Source: WHSW01 sp963705955 (lineage in GTDB: Bacteria > Actinomycetota > Thermoleophilia > Solirubrobacterales > 70-9). From it: 64,000 bases of DNA. The stretch covers positions 124,001 to 188,000 of the forward strand of contig CAVPLH010000005.1 of NCBI GenBank assembly GCA_963705955.1, given 5' to 3'. A program made the position numbers and the translations under genes. Below the pieces are notes generated by a model. It did not search any database, was not told where the DNA came from, and worked only from the letters and a program-made list of their open reading frames with translations. Positions within the stretch are counted from its first letter, which is position 1; each line of letters begins with the position of its first letter. Of the stretch, positions 29,956 through 39,601 are shown in pieces.

Positions 29956-30681
29956 ATGGCGTCCGGCGCCGCGAGCGGAGAGGGATCGGCGCGCATCCTG
30001 CTCGTCGACGACGAGCACGCCGTCCAGACCCTGCTCGCGTACCCGCTGCGCAAGGACGGCTACGAGGTGGTTTCGGCGCTCGATGGTCGCGAGGCGCTCG
30101 ACCTGTTCGCGGAGCGGAGGTTCGACCTCGTGGTCCTCGACATCATGCTCCCGAAGCTCGATGGGATCGAGGTCTGCCGCCGTCTGCGCAGCCGCAGTCA
30201 GGTCCCGATCATCATGCTGACCGCCAAGGACGACGAGATCGACAAGGTGCTCGGCCTCGAGATGGGCGCCGACGACTACATAACGAAGCCCTTCTCGGTG
30301 CGCGAGTTCCGCAGCCGCGTCAAGGCCGCGTTGCGGCGCTCCGAGATGCTCGGTCACGGGCCGAACGTCGGCAGCGAACCGATCGTCGCCGGGGAGCTCG
30401 AGATCGACTTCGAGCGCCGGGCGGTAGCCGTCGCCGGCGAGCAGGCGCGGCTCACGTACGTCGAGTTCGAGATCCTGGGGACGCTCGCGGCGGCACCCGG
30501 CAAGGTGATGACTCGTGAGATGCTGCTCGAGCAGGTCTGGGGCGACTCCGCCTACCGCGACCCGCGCACGATCGACGTCCACATCCGCCATCTGCGCGAG
30601 AAGCTCGAGCCCGACGCGCGTCGCCCCCAATACCTGCTCACGGTCCGCGGGGTCGGCTACCGCTTCCGCGACCAGGAATGA
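29956..30681 (+). CDS. OmpR/PhoB-family response regulator
   Basis: 241 aa from ATG 29956. The receiver domain has the acidic pocket in 'ILLVDDEHAV', phosphorylation Asp in 'VVLDIMLPKLDG', the Thr in 'MLTAKDD' and Lys in 'DDYITKPFSVREF'. The winged-helix DNA-binding domain runs from about residue 150 with 'LTYVEFEILGTLA', 'REMLLEQVWGD', 'RTIDVHIRHLREKLE' and 'VRGVGYRF'. The stop overlaps the histidine kinase start as ATGA. Target genes are unknown; the HtrA protease next door is a likely candidate. Confidence 0.95.
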   Translation: MASGAASGEGSARILLVDDEHAVQTLLAYPLRKDGYEVVSALDGREALDLFAERRFDLVVLDIMLPKLDGIEVCRRLRSRSQVPIIMLTAKDDEIDKVLGLEMGADDYITKPFSVREFRSRVKAALRRSEMLGHGPNVGSEPIVAGELEIDFERRAVAVAGEQARLTYVEFEILGTLAAAPGKVMTREMLLEQVWGDSAYRDPRTIDVHIRHLREKLEPDARRPQYLLTVRGVGYRFRDQE

Positions 30682-32087
30682 ACTCCGTCCGCAACCGCCT
30701 CGCGCTGGTGTTCTTCGTGATCACCGCGGCGGCTGTCGGGTTCATCTACCTCTACGTCGTACCGCAGCTGCGCTCCAGCCTCACGGCGGAGAAGCTGCGG
30801 CGGCTGGAGCAGGTTGCCGGCGACGAGAGCCCGCGGCTGCAGAAGGCGATGCGTGCCGGAATCTCCCAGCCGGCCCTGCGGATGATGGTCAGCGGGATCG
30901 ATCAGCGCACCGGGTCGCGCGTGACCGTGCTCGGGCTGCGGGAGGGTGCCGCCGGGCCCGCACCGGCGTTCGTCGTCGCCGACTCGGAGCTCGAGCGCAC
31001 CGCGGTTGCGCCCTCCTATCCTGCAGCGACCACTGCGGCGGACTCCGGATCGAGCGCCAGCGCGGTCGAGTCGGTCGGCTCCTCGCGGATCGGCGAGACC
31101 GCGACGGCGCTGGCCGAAAGCGGCGAGCCGCGCTGGATCGCAGTCTTCTCGACAGACCTCGCCGACGTCGAGGACAACGTCGCCCTGATCCGCCGGCAGA
31201 TCATCGTCGCAGGGCTGATCGCGCTGCTCGCCGCAGTCGTCGCCGGGTACCTGGTCGCGCTGCACCTCTCGCGCCGCCTCCGCCGGCTCGAGGCCGCGGC
31301 GGAGAAGGTGGCCGACGGCGACTTCACGAACCCGATCCCGGTCGACTCCGGGGACGAGGTCGGGCAGCTCGCGATCACGTTCAACGAGATGCAGAAGCGG
31401 CTCGCGACGCTCGACAGCGCCCGCAAGGAGTTCATCGCCAACGCATCACACGAGCTGCGGACGCCGATCTTCTCGCTCTCGGGATTCGTCGAGCTGCTCG
31501 AAGACGACGAGCCCGATCCCGAGGCGAGAGCGGAGTTCGTGCGCACGATGCGAGGCCAGGTCGAGCGGCTGACGAAGCTCACCGTCGACCTGCTCGACCT
31601 CTCGAAGCTCGACGCCGACTCGATCGAGATCCGCCGCGAGCGCGTCGAGCTGGACAACCTGGCCCGCAGGGTGGCGGGCGAGTTCGGCCCCGCTGCGGAT
31701 CGTCACCGGTCGCCGATCACCGTCGGCGAGGCGCCGGGCGTCGCGGCGAGCGCCGACCCCGACCGGGTGGCTCAGATCCTGCGTATCCTGATCGACAACG
31801 CACTCACGCACACGCCGGAGGGAACCGCGATCTCGGTAGGGGCCGAATTTGAGAACCGATCCACCCGCCTGCTCGTCACCGACGATGGGCCGGGGATCGA
31901 GCCGCGCTCGCGCGACCGCGTGTTCGAGCGCTTCTACACCGGAGACGAGGTCAGCGGCTCCGGGCTCGGGCTCGCGATCGCCCGCGAGCTGGCGCGGCGC
32001 ATGGACGGCTCGCTCCAGGTCCGGTCGCGCCGCGGCCGCACCGAGTTCGAGCTGCTGCTTCCGGCGGCCGCGGCCGTCGAGGGCTGA
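30678..32087 (+). CDS. Sensor histidine kinase with HAMP domain
   Basis: 469 aa. The first membrane segment (LALVFFVITAAAVGFIYLYV) and the second at about 172-195 (IIVAGLIALLAAVVAGYLVA) enclose a periplasmic-side sensor of about 145 residues. A HAMP linker and dimerisation helix follow, with the phospho-accepting His in 'ASHELRTPIFSLSGF'. The ATPase domain has the N box 'RILIDNALTHTPEG', G1 'TDDGPGIE', F box 'FERFYTG' and G2 'GSGLGLAIARE'. It is coupled to the response regulator by a 4-nt overlap and followed 4 nt later by the HtrA gene. An envelope-stress signal similar to that of CpxA or MprB is inferred from this context. Confidence 0.95.
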   Translation: MNSVRNRLALVFFVITAAAVGFIYLYVVPQLRSSLTAEKLRRLEQVAGDESPRLQKAMRAGISQPALRMMVSGIDQRTGSRVTVLGLREGAAGPAPAFVVADSELERTAVAPSYPAATTAADSGSSASAVESVGSSRIGETATALAESGEPRWIAVFSTDLADVEDNVALIRRQIIVAGLIALLAAVVAGYLVALHLSRRLRRLEAAAEKVADGDFTNPIPVDSGDEVGQLAITFNEMQKRLATLDSARKEFIANASHELRTPIFSLSGFVELLEDDEPDPEARAEFVRTMRGQVERLTKLTVDLLDLSKLDADSIEIRRERVELDNLARRVAGEFGPAADRHRSPITVGEAPGVAASADPDRVAQILRILIDNALTHTPEGTAISVGAEFENRSTRLLVTDDGPGIEPRSRDRVFERFYTGDEVSGSGLGLAIARELARRMDGSLQVRSRRGRTEFELLLPAAAAVEG

Positions 32088-32091
32088 TCGG

Positions 32092-33312
32092 ATGTCCCGC
32101 GCATGCAGAGGCGCCGTCGCACTCCTGACCGCAGCCGCCCTCTGGCTCGCGGCCTGTGGCGGCGACACGACGACGACGACGACGACCGTCACCGCCGGCC
32201 AGGGTGAGACGGCGACGTCCACGACCTCGACCGGCGACCAGACCGGGGCGCTCGCGGTCGAGGCCGGGGGCGGGAGCTTCGATGCCAAGGCGATCTACGA
32301 CCAGGCGTCGCCCGGGGTGGTGACGATCATCTCGATCCTCGGCGGATCGTCGACGAGCTCGATCCTCGGCGGCGGCGGAGGTCAGGGTCAGGGGTCGGGC
32401 TTCGTGATCTCGGGCGACGGCGAGATCCTGACCAACGCGCACGTGGTCACCGACGCGGCGACCACCGGCCGACAGACCGCGCCGCTGCACGAGGCGAAGG
32501 AGGTCTACGTCCAGTTCGCAGACCAGAACCAGGTCCCGGCCGAGATCGTCGGCTACGACCCGTTCGCCGATGTCGCCCTGCTACGGGTAGACCCCGCCGG
32601 ACTGGAACTGCACCCGCTCAGCCTCGGCTCGGAGAAGGACGTCGCGGTCGGCGACCCGGTGGCCGCGATCGGGAGCCCGTTCGGCCAGCTCTCCTCGCTC
32701 TCGGTCGGGGTGATCTCGGCGACCGATCGTTCGATCGACTCGCTCACCGACTTCCAGATCGACGGCGCGTTGCAGACCGACGCCTCGATCAACCCCGGCA
32801 ACTCCGGCGGACCGCTGCTCGACGCCGACGGCGACGTGGTCGGCATCGACCAGCAGATCAACAGCACCTCGGGCGGCAACGAGGGGGTCGGCTTCGCCGT
32901 CCCGATCGATCTCGCCGAGCGCGCGGTCGAGCAGCTGCGCGACAAGGGCTCGGTGTCGTACGCGTACGCGGGCGTTACCACCGAGCCTCTCTATCCTCAG
33001 ATCGCCGAGGAGCTCAAGCTTCCGGTCGAGAGGGGGGCGCTCGTCTCCGATGTTGTCAGCGGCGGGCCTGCCGACGACGCCGGCCTCCGGGGTGGCGACG
33101 ACACGATCCACTTCCAGGGCCAGGAGGTGCGGACGGGCGGCGACGTGATCACCGCGGTCAACGGCGAGCAGATCGACAGCAACGCGGACCTGCCGCGGAT
33201 CATCTCGCTGCTCGACCCGGGCGACGACGTGAAGCTCGAGATCATCCGCGACGGCGAAGCGCAGGAGATCACCGTCACCCTGGGCGAGCGCCCGAGCGCA
33301 GTCCAGCGTTGA
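32092..33312 (+). CDS. HtrA/DegP-like serine protease lipoprotein
   Basis: 406 aa. A lipoprotein signal with lipobox LAAC near residue 20-23 is followed by a Thr/Ser-rich linker. The trypsin-like domain has all three catalytic residues: His in 'ILTNAHVVTDA', Asp in 'DPFADVALLRVDP' and Ser in 'INPGNSGGPLLDADG'. A C-terminal PDZ domain has 'GALVSDVVSGGPADDAGLRG' and 'NADLPRIISLLDPGDDV'. Such proteases degrade or refold damaged envelope proteins. The gene follows the two-component genes by 4 bp, much like MprAB-PepD of mycobacteria, which suggests shared control. The 76 bp before treT show no clear promoter. Confidence 0.93.
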   Translation: MSRACRGAVALLTAAALWLAACGGDTTTTTTTVTAGQGETATSTTSTGDQTGALAVEAGGGSFDAKAIYDQASPGVVTIISILGGSSTSSILGGGGGQGQGSGFVISGDGEILTNAHVVTDAATTGRQTAPLHEAKEVYVQFADQNQVPAEIVGYDPFADVALLRVDPAGLELHPLSLGSEKDVAVGDPVAAIGSPFGQLSSLSVGVISATDRSIDSLTDFQIDGALQTDASINPGNSGGPLLDADGDVVGIDQQINSTSGGNEGVGFAVPIDLAERAVEQLRDKGSVSYAYAGVTTEPLYPQIAEELKLPVERGALVSDVVSGGPADDAGLRGGDDTIHFQGQEVRTGGDVITAVNGEQIDSNADLPRIISLLDPGDDVKLEIIRDGEAQEITVTLGERPSAVQR

Positions 33313-33388
33313 TGGCTGACGCCGCGATCGAGCGGCTCGGCCCGCGCGCGCGTGGCGCTCGAAGCGCTCCGCTCAGTAGCCTGCGCGC

Positions 33389-34624
33389 GTGCTTCAGGAG
33401 GTAGCTCTCGGACACAAGTCGCTCGCCGACTACACGCACATCGCCGGACGCGGGCTGATCGAGCGAATCCGCGAGCTCGCCGAGCCGATGAAGGGCCGGC
33501 GCGTCCTGCACGTCAGCGCGACGGCGTTCGGGGGCGGCGTCTCGGAGATCCTCTACACACTGGTGCCGCTGATGCGCGACGCCGGGCTCGACGCGCACTG
33601 GCAGGTCATCCTCGGCCGCGAGGACTTCTTCAACGTGACGAAGCTGATGCACAATTCGCTTCAGGGCGGCCCGGAGGCGATCACCGACCAGCAGTGGGAG
33701 GTCTTCGAGGCCTACAACGCGATGAACGCTCAGGACCTCGAGGGCGATTGGGACGTGATCGTGGTCCACGACCCGCAGCCCGCGGCGCTCAAGCAGCACG
33801 TCTCCGACCGCGCCCGGCACTGGGTCTGGCGCTGCCACATCGACCTCTCGGAGCCGAACCCGTCGGCGATCGACCGGATGCTGCCCCTGATCGGCGATTA
33901 CGACGCCAGCGTCTGGCATCTGCAGCAGTACGTGCCCGAGGGACTCGACGGCGGGATCGTGAAGATCTGCCCGCCCGCCATCGACCCGCTGTCGCCGAAG
34001 AACATGGCGCTCTCGCCCGAGGACGCCGCGTTCGTCTGCGAGCAGTTCGGCATCGACACCGACAGGCCGTTGATCTGCCAGGTCTCACGCTTCGACCCGT
34101 GGAAGGACCCGATCGGGGTGATCGACGCGTACCGGGCGGTGACGAAGGCCGTTCCCGACGCGCAGCTGGCGCTCGTCGGCTCGATGGCGACCGACGACCC
34201 CGAGGGCTGGGAGTTCTTTCACCGGACCTTCCGCCATGCCGACGGCGATCCCGACATCAAGATCCTCAACAACCTCAACAACGTCGGCGCGATCGAGGTC
34301 AACGCGTTCCAGTCCCAGGCGGACGTCTGCATGCAGAAGTCGATCCGCGAGGGATTCGGGCTCACCGTCACCGAGGCGCTCTGGAAGGGCAGGCCGGTGG
34401 TCGGAGGCGATGTCGGCGGGATCCCGCTGCAGATCGAGGACGGCGTCTCGGGATTTCTCGTCTCATCGCCCGAGCAGGCGGCGAGCCGGTCGGTCGGGAT
34501 CCTCGAGGATCCCGAGCTCGCGAAACGGATCGGGCGCGCCGGCAAGGAGCATGCCCGCGAGCACTTCCTGACCCCACGACTGCTGCGTGACTGGCTCGAG
34601 CTGTTCGCAGAGCTCGAGGCCTGA
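33389..34624 (+). CDS. treT: Trehalose synthase, GT4 type (TreT)
   Basis: 411 aa, GTG start. TreT joins NDP-glucose and glucose to trehalose in one reversible step. The N-terminal Rossmann half includes 'GRRVLHVSATAFGGGVSEIL', 'WQVILGREDFFNVTKLMHN', 'VVHDPQPAAL' and 'WVWRCHIDLSEPNP'. The C-terminal half has 'QVSRFDPWKDPIGVIDAY', 'ALVGSMATDDPEGW' and the GT4 EX7E motif in 'SIREGFGLTVTEALWKGRPV'. It lies 35 bp upstream of a GT20 trehalose-phosphate synthase gene on the same strand, so two independent routes to trehalose are encoded side by side. Confidence 0.9.
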   Translation: MLQEVALGHKSLADYTHIAGRGLIERIRELAEPMKGRRVLHVSATAFGGGVSEILYTLVPLMRDAGLDAHWQVILGREDFFNVTKLMHNSLQGGPEAITDQQWEVFEAYNAMNAQDLEGDWDVIVVHDPQPAALKQHVSDRARHWVWRCHIDLSEPNPSAIDRMLPLIGDYDASVWHLQQYVPEGLDGGIVKICPPAIDPLSPKNMALSPEDAAFVCEQFGIDTDRPLICQVSRFDPWKDPIGVIDAYRAVTKAVPDAQLALVGSMATDDPEGWEFFHRTFRHADGDPDIKILNNLNNVGAIEVNAFQSQADVCMQKSIREGFGLTVTEALWKGRPVVGGDVGGIPLQIEDGVSGFLVSSPEQAASRSVGILEDPELAKRIGRAGKEHAREHFLTPRLLRDWLELFAELEA

Positions 34625-34659
34625 GCCGGGCGGCGTCGTCACTGATCTAGGGTGACGGG

Positions 34660-36149
34660 GTGACCGATCAACGCCTCGTGATCGTTTCCAACCGCGGCCC
34701 GGCCCAGTTCGAGCGCGGGCCCGACGGCGAACGGCTCGTCCAGCGCGGCGGCGGCGGCCTGGTGACGGCGCTCTCGGGGCTGGTCGCCAACCGGGGTGCG
34801 CTGTGGATCGCCTCCGCGATGACCGACGAGGACCTCGTGGTCGCACGCGAGGCGGAGGCGGGGCCGGTCGCGATCGAGCTCGACGGGGTCTCCTACGAGG
34901 TGCTCCTGGTCGAGTCCGACGCGGTCGCCTACGAGGGCTTCTACAACGTGATCGCGAACCCGATCCTGTGGTTCATCCAGCACTACCTCTGGGACCTGTC
35001 GAACGCCCCCGACATCCGCCGGGAGGAGGCAGACGCCTGGGTGTACGGCTACCGGGTCGTCAACGCCGACATCGCCGAAGCGGTGCTGCGGACGATCGAG
35101 CGCGAGCCCGAGCCGCTCGTGATGTTCCACGACTACCACCTGTACACGGCGCCGGCGATCGTCCGCGAAGCGCGGCCCGACGCGGTTCTCCAGCACTTCG
35201 TCCACATCCCGTGGTCGCAGCCCGACAGCTGGCGGATCCTCCCGGCACGCTGGCGCGAGGAGATCTACCGAGGCCTGCTCGCGAACGAGATCATCGGCTT
35301 CCACACGACTGCCTATTGCCGCAACTTCCTGCATTGCTGTCGCGAGCTGATGGAGCTCGAGGTCGACTACGAGCGCGGCGCGGTGCTCCACGACGGGCGC
35401 GAGACCTGGGTTCGCGCGTATCCGCTCGGGATCGATGCGAAGCGGCTCGAGCGCGCGGCCGCCTCGGAGGAGGTCGCTTCCTACGAGGCGGAGCTGCTGC
35501 GCCGTCGCCGCGACTACCTGATCCTCAGGGTCGACCGCGCCGACCTGTCGAAGAACGTCCTCCGCGGGTTCACCGCGTTCGACACCTTCCTGCAGCAGCA
35601 TCCCGAGTTCCGCGAGCGGGTGACGTTCATCGCCCATCTGCAGCCCTCACGCCAGGACGTTCCCGAATACGCCGAGTACCTGGAGCGGATCGAGGCGCTG
35701 GTCGCGGTCGTCAACCACCGCCACGGGACCACCGACTGGATGCCGATCGACCTGCGGATCTACGAGAACTTCCCGGAGGCGGTGGCCCGCTACAAGCATT
35801 TCGACCTGCTGATGGTGAACTCGCTGTTCGACGGCATGAACCTCGTCGCCAAGGAGGCGCCGGCGGTGAACACCCGCGACGGGGTCGTGCTGCTCTCCGA
35901 GAACACCGGCGCGCACGAGGAGCTCGGCGACTGCACGCTCTCCGTCAACCCGTTCGACATCCAGGAGCAGGCGGACACGATCCATCGGGCCCTGACGATG
36001 GATGCGGAGGAGCGCCGGATGCGCGCCGACCGCCTGCGGGAGATCGTCCGCGACCGCGACCCGGGGGTCTGGATCTCCGAGCAGCTGGCCGACATCGCCG
36101 CAAAGCGCGAGCCCGCGGCCCGCGGACGCGCTGCGCCGCCGGACCTTGA
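34660..36149 (+). CDS. otsA: Trehalose-6-phosphate synthase (GT20), 3' end disturbed
   Basis: About 490 aa. Makes trehalose 6-phosphate from a nucleotide-glucose and glucose 6-phosphate. Family motifs are 'RLVIVSNRGPAQFE', 'RGGGGLVTALSGL', 'FHDYHLYTAPAIV', 'FVHIPWSQPDSWRILP', 'IGFHTTAYCRNFLHC', 'ILRVDRADLSKNVLRG', 'LMVNSLFDGMNLVAKE' and 'VLLSENTGAHEEL'. The core ends near 'QLADIAAKRE' at about 36110. The frame then lacks a stop and would continue 1.9 kb antisense to the next gene. TGA codons occur in the other two frames at 36147 and 36167, so a small indel at about 36110-36145 is likely. The end given assumes the first of these. Confidence 0.86.
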
Positions 36150-37707
36150 CCCTCGCGGTCGCCGAGTGACCGCGCTCGAACGGGTAGGAAGCCTGCTGCG
36201 GGACGAGGGCGCGGAACCTGTAGCGGCGGGCGTTGCGGGTCGCTCGCAGCCTGTAGCGCGCCTCGAACCGGCACTCCGGATCGGCACGGTCGGTGCGGAA
36301 GACCTGCCAGCGGTGCCCGCCGAGCCGCGCCTGGACCTTGACCAGCCGGTCGAAGCACGCCGGCCCCGGCAGGCGCCCGGAGAAGTGCAGCCGCCTGTGG
36401 TTGCGGACCCCGTGGGTCGGCCTGACCGCGAGCGACGGATGAGCCGCGGAGCGCAGGAGCAGGCCGTGGCGAGCGATCACCCGGTCGCCGACCGCGTAGT
36501 GGACGAACACCTCGCGGCTCGGGCCCGGTGGCAAGTCGATCGTGAAGTTGCCGTCGCCGCCCGTGGTCGCGGTGGCGCCGACGACGACCGGCGCACCGCC
36601 GAGCACGGTCCGCGTCAGGGCGCACACGGTCGCTTCGCCGCCGACCCCGGCGAGTGTGCCGCGAACCACCGCGCGGCGGTCGGAGCGGACCACGGCGGAG
36701 GCGGAGAGGCCGGCGCCGAAGCCCGCGACGAGGCTCGTGCCGCCACCGACGGCGGAGGCCGGGCACGAGTTGTCGACCCAGACCGTGCGCTGCTCGCAGG
36801 CGCGGTTCGGAAACCCGTCCAGGGCCAGGTCCTCGACGCAGGCGGTGACCGTGTTCTCGGGGCCGGTGACGAAGGGCTCGCCGGCGGTCGGCACCGCCGC
36901 CGCCTCGGTCGTCGTCGCCGGGCACGGGCTGAGCGCGGCGGCGAAGCCGTCGACGACGTCGCAGTTGCGGATGTCGGTGACCAGGGTCGCGCCGTTCGCC
37001 TCGACCCAGACCTTGCGAATGCCGCCGCCTCGGTCAGCCGCCGAGAAGGTCAGCCCGCGGAGCCCACGGACCACCTGCGGGCCGAGCACCGAACCGCCGG
37101 TGATCAGGAGGCTCGGGGTCGCGCGGTCCTCGGTTCGCAGAAAGACGCCGCGCACGTAGGCGTGGGCGGCGTCCGCGCCCGCCCGGCCGCAGGGCCTGCC
37201 GATCCCGGGGGCGGCACAGCGCAACGAGACGTGAAACTGGGAGAACTCGCCGTTCAGCGAATGGACGCGGAAGTCGTTGTGCTCGGCGCCGAACTGGATC
37301 TGCGCGCCGCCCGGCTCGGTCGCGACAAGCTCGCCGTGGTGCCCCGCCTGGTAGGTGAGGCTCGCGTTCGCCTGCAGGTCGGTGAACACCGTGCCGGCGG
37401 GGGCGCGCCAGACCCAGGCGCCGTACTGCCCGAGGCCCGATTGCTCGGCATCGTGGAAGACCTGCAGCCCGGCGTCGGTTCCGCAGAGGGCGCGGGCGCG
37501 GTAGTGATCGCTCGAGCGCTCCCAGGAGGCCTCGACCGCGGGGTTCGACGGACTGCACTCGCTGACCACGTAGCGTCCTGCCTCGGCGCGCTCCGCCGCG
37601 ACCAGGACGACCGCGACCGCGGCGAGCAGGCCGGCCGCGAGCAGCCGTGCGCGACCGCCGCGCAAGGGTCGCGTGGCGAGCAACGAGGCGAGGCGCCGGC
37701 GTTCCAA
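36130..37707 (-). CDS. Secreted cysteine-containing protein of unknown function
   Basis: About 525 aa. The likely start is TTG at 37707, 14 bp after the stop of the preceding gene. The signal peptide is 'LLAAGLLAAVAVVLVAAERA' followed by 'GRYVVSECSPSNP'. The first half has a lectin-like or jelly-roll pattern (LGQYGAWVWRAPAGTVFTDL; GAQIQFGAEHNDFRVHSLN). The second half has Ig-like or bacterial-repeat segments including 'DNSCPASAVGGGTSLVAGFG' and a Cys-rich end 'PACFDRLVKVQARLGGHRW'. About ten Cys could form disulfides. The last clear residues are 'GHSATARVKVR' near 36130. No stop is found there in any frame until about 35945, inside otsA, so the convergent junction is suspect. Confidence 0.7.
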
Positions 37708-37720
37708 GGCGGGCCCGATG

Positions 37721-38320
37721 TCAGTGCTCGAAGCCGAACTGTGCCGGCGCTCGAGGGGGTTGAGGGGGCGAGGAGTGCTGCCCGGCGGGGCCCGGATCCG
37801 GCGGCGGCGCAGGCGGGCTCGGCGGAGCAGGCGGCGGAGCGGCGGCGGGCGGTGGGGCGGCGGCGGGCGGGGGCGGTGGGTTGGCCGCAGGCTCCGACGC
37901 GGCCGGCTGCGGTGGCGCCGGCGGGCCGACGTCGCTCGGTGCGGGCGACGGCGGCGCAACCGGGGGCTGCGCCGGGGACGCCATCTCCGCCGCGGGGCGG
38001 CGGTCCGGTCGCCGGTCGGCGCCGTGCGTGAGCGGCGCCGGGCCGGACCGATCCCGGTTGCGACCACCACGGCCACCGCCGCCGAGGCCGCGTCCGCCGC
38101 GTCGCGGACGCGCGTCGTGCGGGCGCTGCGCGCCGGGCGGAGCGCCGGTTGCGGCGTAGACGCCTTCGGGGCCGGTCGCGAGGCCGACGTCGGCCGGAAG
38201 CGGCGGCGGCTCGGAGGGCGTCAACAGCCCCGGCCCGAGCGCGAGCGCGAGGCCTGCAAGGACGGCGCCCGCCGCCAGCCTGGCGACGTTCCTCCATCGA
38301 ATCCTTGCCCGGTCCATCAA
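37721..38320 (-). CDS. Membrane-anchored proline-rich protein
   Basis: 199 aa. One N-terminal membrane anchor or uncleaved signal (LAAGAVLAGLALALGPGLL) is followed by an Arg/Gly-rich segment. The C-terminal 90 residues are mostly Pro and Ala (runs such as PPPPPAAAPPPAAAPPPAPP) ending QFGFEH. Such tails usually span cell wall or bind other proteins. No enzymatic domain. It precedes the secreted Cys-containing protein gene by 14 bp on the same strand, so the two are probably made together and may act together at the cell surface. Function unknown. Confidence 0.65.
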   Translation of the reverse strand: MMDRARIRWRNVARLAAGAVLAGLALALGPGLLTPSEPPPLPADVGLATGPEGVYAATGAPPGAQRPHDARPRRGGRGLGGGGRGGRNRDRSGPAPLTHGADRRPDRRPAAEMASPAQPPVAPPSPAPSDVGPPAPPQPAASEPAANPPPPPAAAPPPAAAPPPAPPSPPAPPPDPGPAGQHSSPPQPPRAPAQFGFEH

Positions 38321-38448
38321 CCGCCTACAAGCCCGGCACCCTCGCCGCTGCCCCCGGGGACCGCGCCGGTCCGGGTGCAGGCCGGCGGCCCGAACCTCGA
38401 TCGCTATAGTCGTCCGCCGCTCTGGCCAACCGCCACAGCCGAACGCCG

Positions 38449-39033
38449 ATGAGTGCCGAATACGAACTAGTCCTGATGCTCGATCCGGAGACCCCGGACG
38501 AGCGCCGCGATCAGATCGCCGCCGATGCGCGCCGGCGGATCGAGGCCGGCGGCAGCCTCAAGGCCGAGAACGCATGGGGCATGCGCAAGCTCGCCTACGA
38601 GATCCACCAACGCACCGAGGCCGACTACCGGTTCTTCCGATTCGAGACCGAGAGCCCGGTGCTCGACGAGATCGATCACAGCCTGAAGATCACCGACGGC
38701 GTCCTGCGCTTCCGGATCTTCAAGGTCGACCCGGATTCCCCGGTGATCGAGCCGCCGCCTCCCGTTTCGCTGGCCGCGTCCGCCGGCAGCCGCCCGGGCG
38801 GCCGTCGCGGTCCGGGTCGCGGCCCGCGCGACGACGACGACGGCCAGGAGGCCGCGCCCGCTCCGCCCGCGTCCGAGCCGGCGGCCGCGCCCGCCCCGCC
38901 CGCGTCCGAGCCGCCACCCGCCCCGGCGGCAGAGCCGCCATCCGTCGCGGCTCCCGACCCGGCCGCGACGGGCGAGCCGACCACGGCCCCGGAGCCGCCT
39001 GCGGCGCCCGAGACCCAGGCTCCGCCCGAGTAA
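38449..39033 (+). CDS. rpsF: Ribosomal protein bS6 with long Pro/Ala/Glu tail
   Basis: 194 aa, twice the usual 95-100. The S6 domain covers residues 1-100 with 'YELVLMLDPETPDERRDQI', 'WGMRKLAYEIHQRTEADYRF' and 'LRFRIFKVD'. It binds S18 and 16S rRNA in the 30S platform. From about residue 110 a basic Arg/Gly stretch leads to an acidic Pro/Ala/Glu tail containing the repeat APAPPASEP. The tail has no recognised domain and is probably disordered. A TATAGT box at 38405 lies 38 bp before the ATG as a possible promoter element. The gene heads the rpsF-ssb-rpsR-rplI cluster. Confidence 0.94.
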   Translation: MSAEYELVLMLDPETPDERRDQIAADARRRIEAGGSLKAENAWGMRKLAYEIHQRTEADYRFFRFETESPVLDEIDHSLKITDGVLRFRIFKVDPDSPVIEPPPPVSLAASAGSRPGGRRGPGRGPRDDDDGQEAAPAPPASEPAAAPAPPASEPPPAPAAEPPSVAAPDPAATGEPTTAPEPPAAPETQAPPE

Positions 39034-39139
39034 AGCCGCAGATTCCGCCTTTCGCGCCCCGGGGGGGCGAGAACGCGCCGCTCGCCTGCTTAGACTCAGA
39101 GGCCGAGCAAACGAACTTTCGAGAGAGGGCTGATTTTCA

Positions 39140-39601
39140 GTGGCTTCCAGCATCAACCGGGTCATCATCACCGGCAACCTGACCCGCGACCCCGAGCTTC
39201 GGAGCCTGCCGAGCGGCACCAGCGTGTGCGAGCTCCGGGTCGCCGTCAACTCCCAGCGAAAGGACGAGAGCGGCAACTGGGTCGACAAGCCGAACTACTT
39301 CAACGTCAAGGTCTGGGGCGCGCAGGGCGAGAACTGCTCGACCTATCTCTCGAAGGGCCGTCCGGTCGCCGTCGACGGGCGCCTCGACTGGCGCGAGTGG
39401 GAGGGCCAGGACGGTCAGAAGCGGCAGTCGGTCGACATCATCGCCGACCGGGTCCAGTTCCTCGGCAGCCGTGACAGCGGCGGCGAGGGCGGCGGGGCTC
39501 GGTTCAGCGCCCAGTCCGACGTCCCCGCCGACACCACGGACTTCAGCTCCGAGCCGGTCGGAGCGAGCACCGGGTCGGCCGACGACGACATCCCGTTCTA
39601 G
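39140..39601 (+). CDS. ssb: Single-stranded DNA-binding protein
   Basis: 153 aa, GTG start. OB-fold with 'INRVIITGNLTRDPELRSLP', 'CELRVAVNSQRKDESGNWV', 'NYFNVKVWGAQGENCSTYL', 'GRPVAVDGRLDWREWEGQDG' and 'VDIIADRVQFLG'. The C-terminus is a disordered Gly/Ser/Asp tail ending DDDIPF, the acidic tip that binds replication and repair partners. It lies in the conserved position between rpsF and rpsR. No Shine-Dalgarno stronger than GAGAGAGGG, 13-20 nt upstream, is seen. Confidence 0.96.
   Translation: MASSINRVIITGNLTRDPELRSLPSGTSVCELRVAVNSQRKDESGNWVDKPNYFNVKVWGAQGENCSTYLSKGRPVAVDGRLDWREWEGQDGQKRQSVDIIADRVQFLGSRDSGGEGGGARFSAQSDVPADTTDFSSEPVGASTGSADDDIPF

Noticed and set aside
34660..38031. A 1123-codon extension of otsA.
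   Set aside because: After about 36110 it is antisense to the secreted protein gene and has no OtsA-like or other domain.
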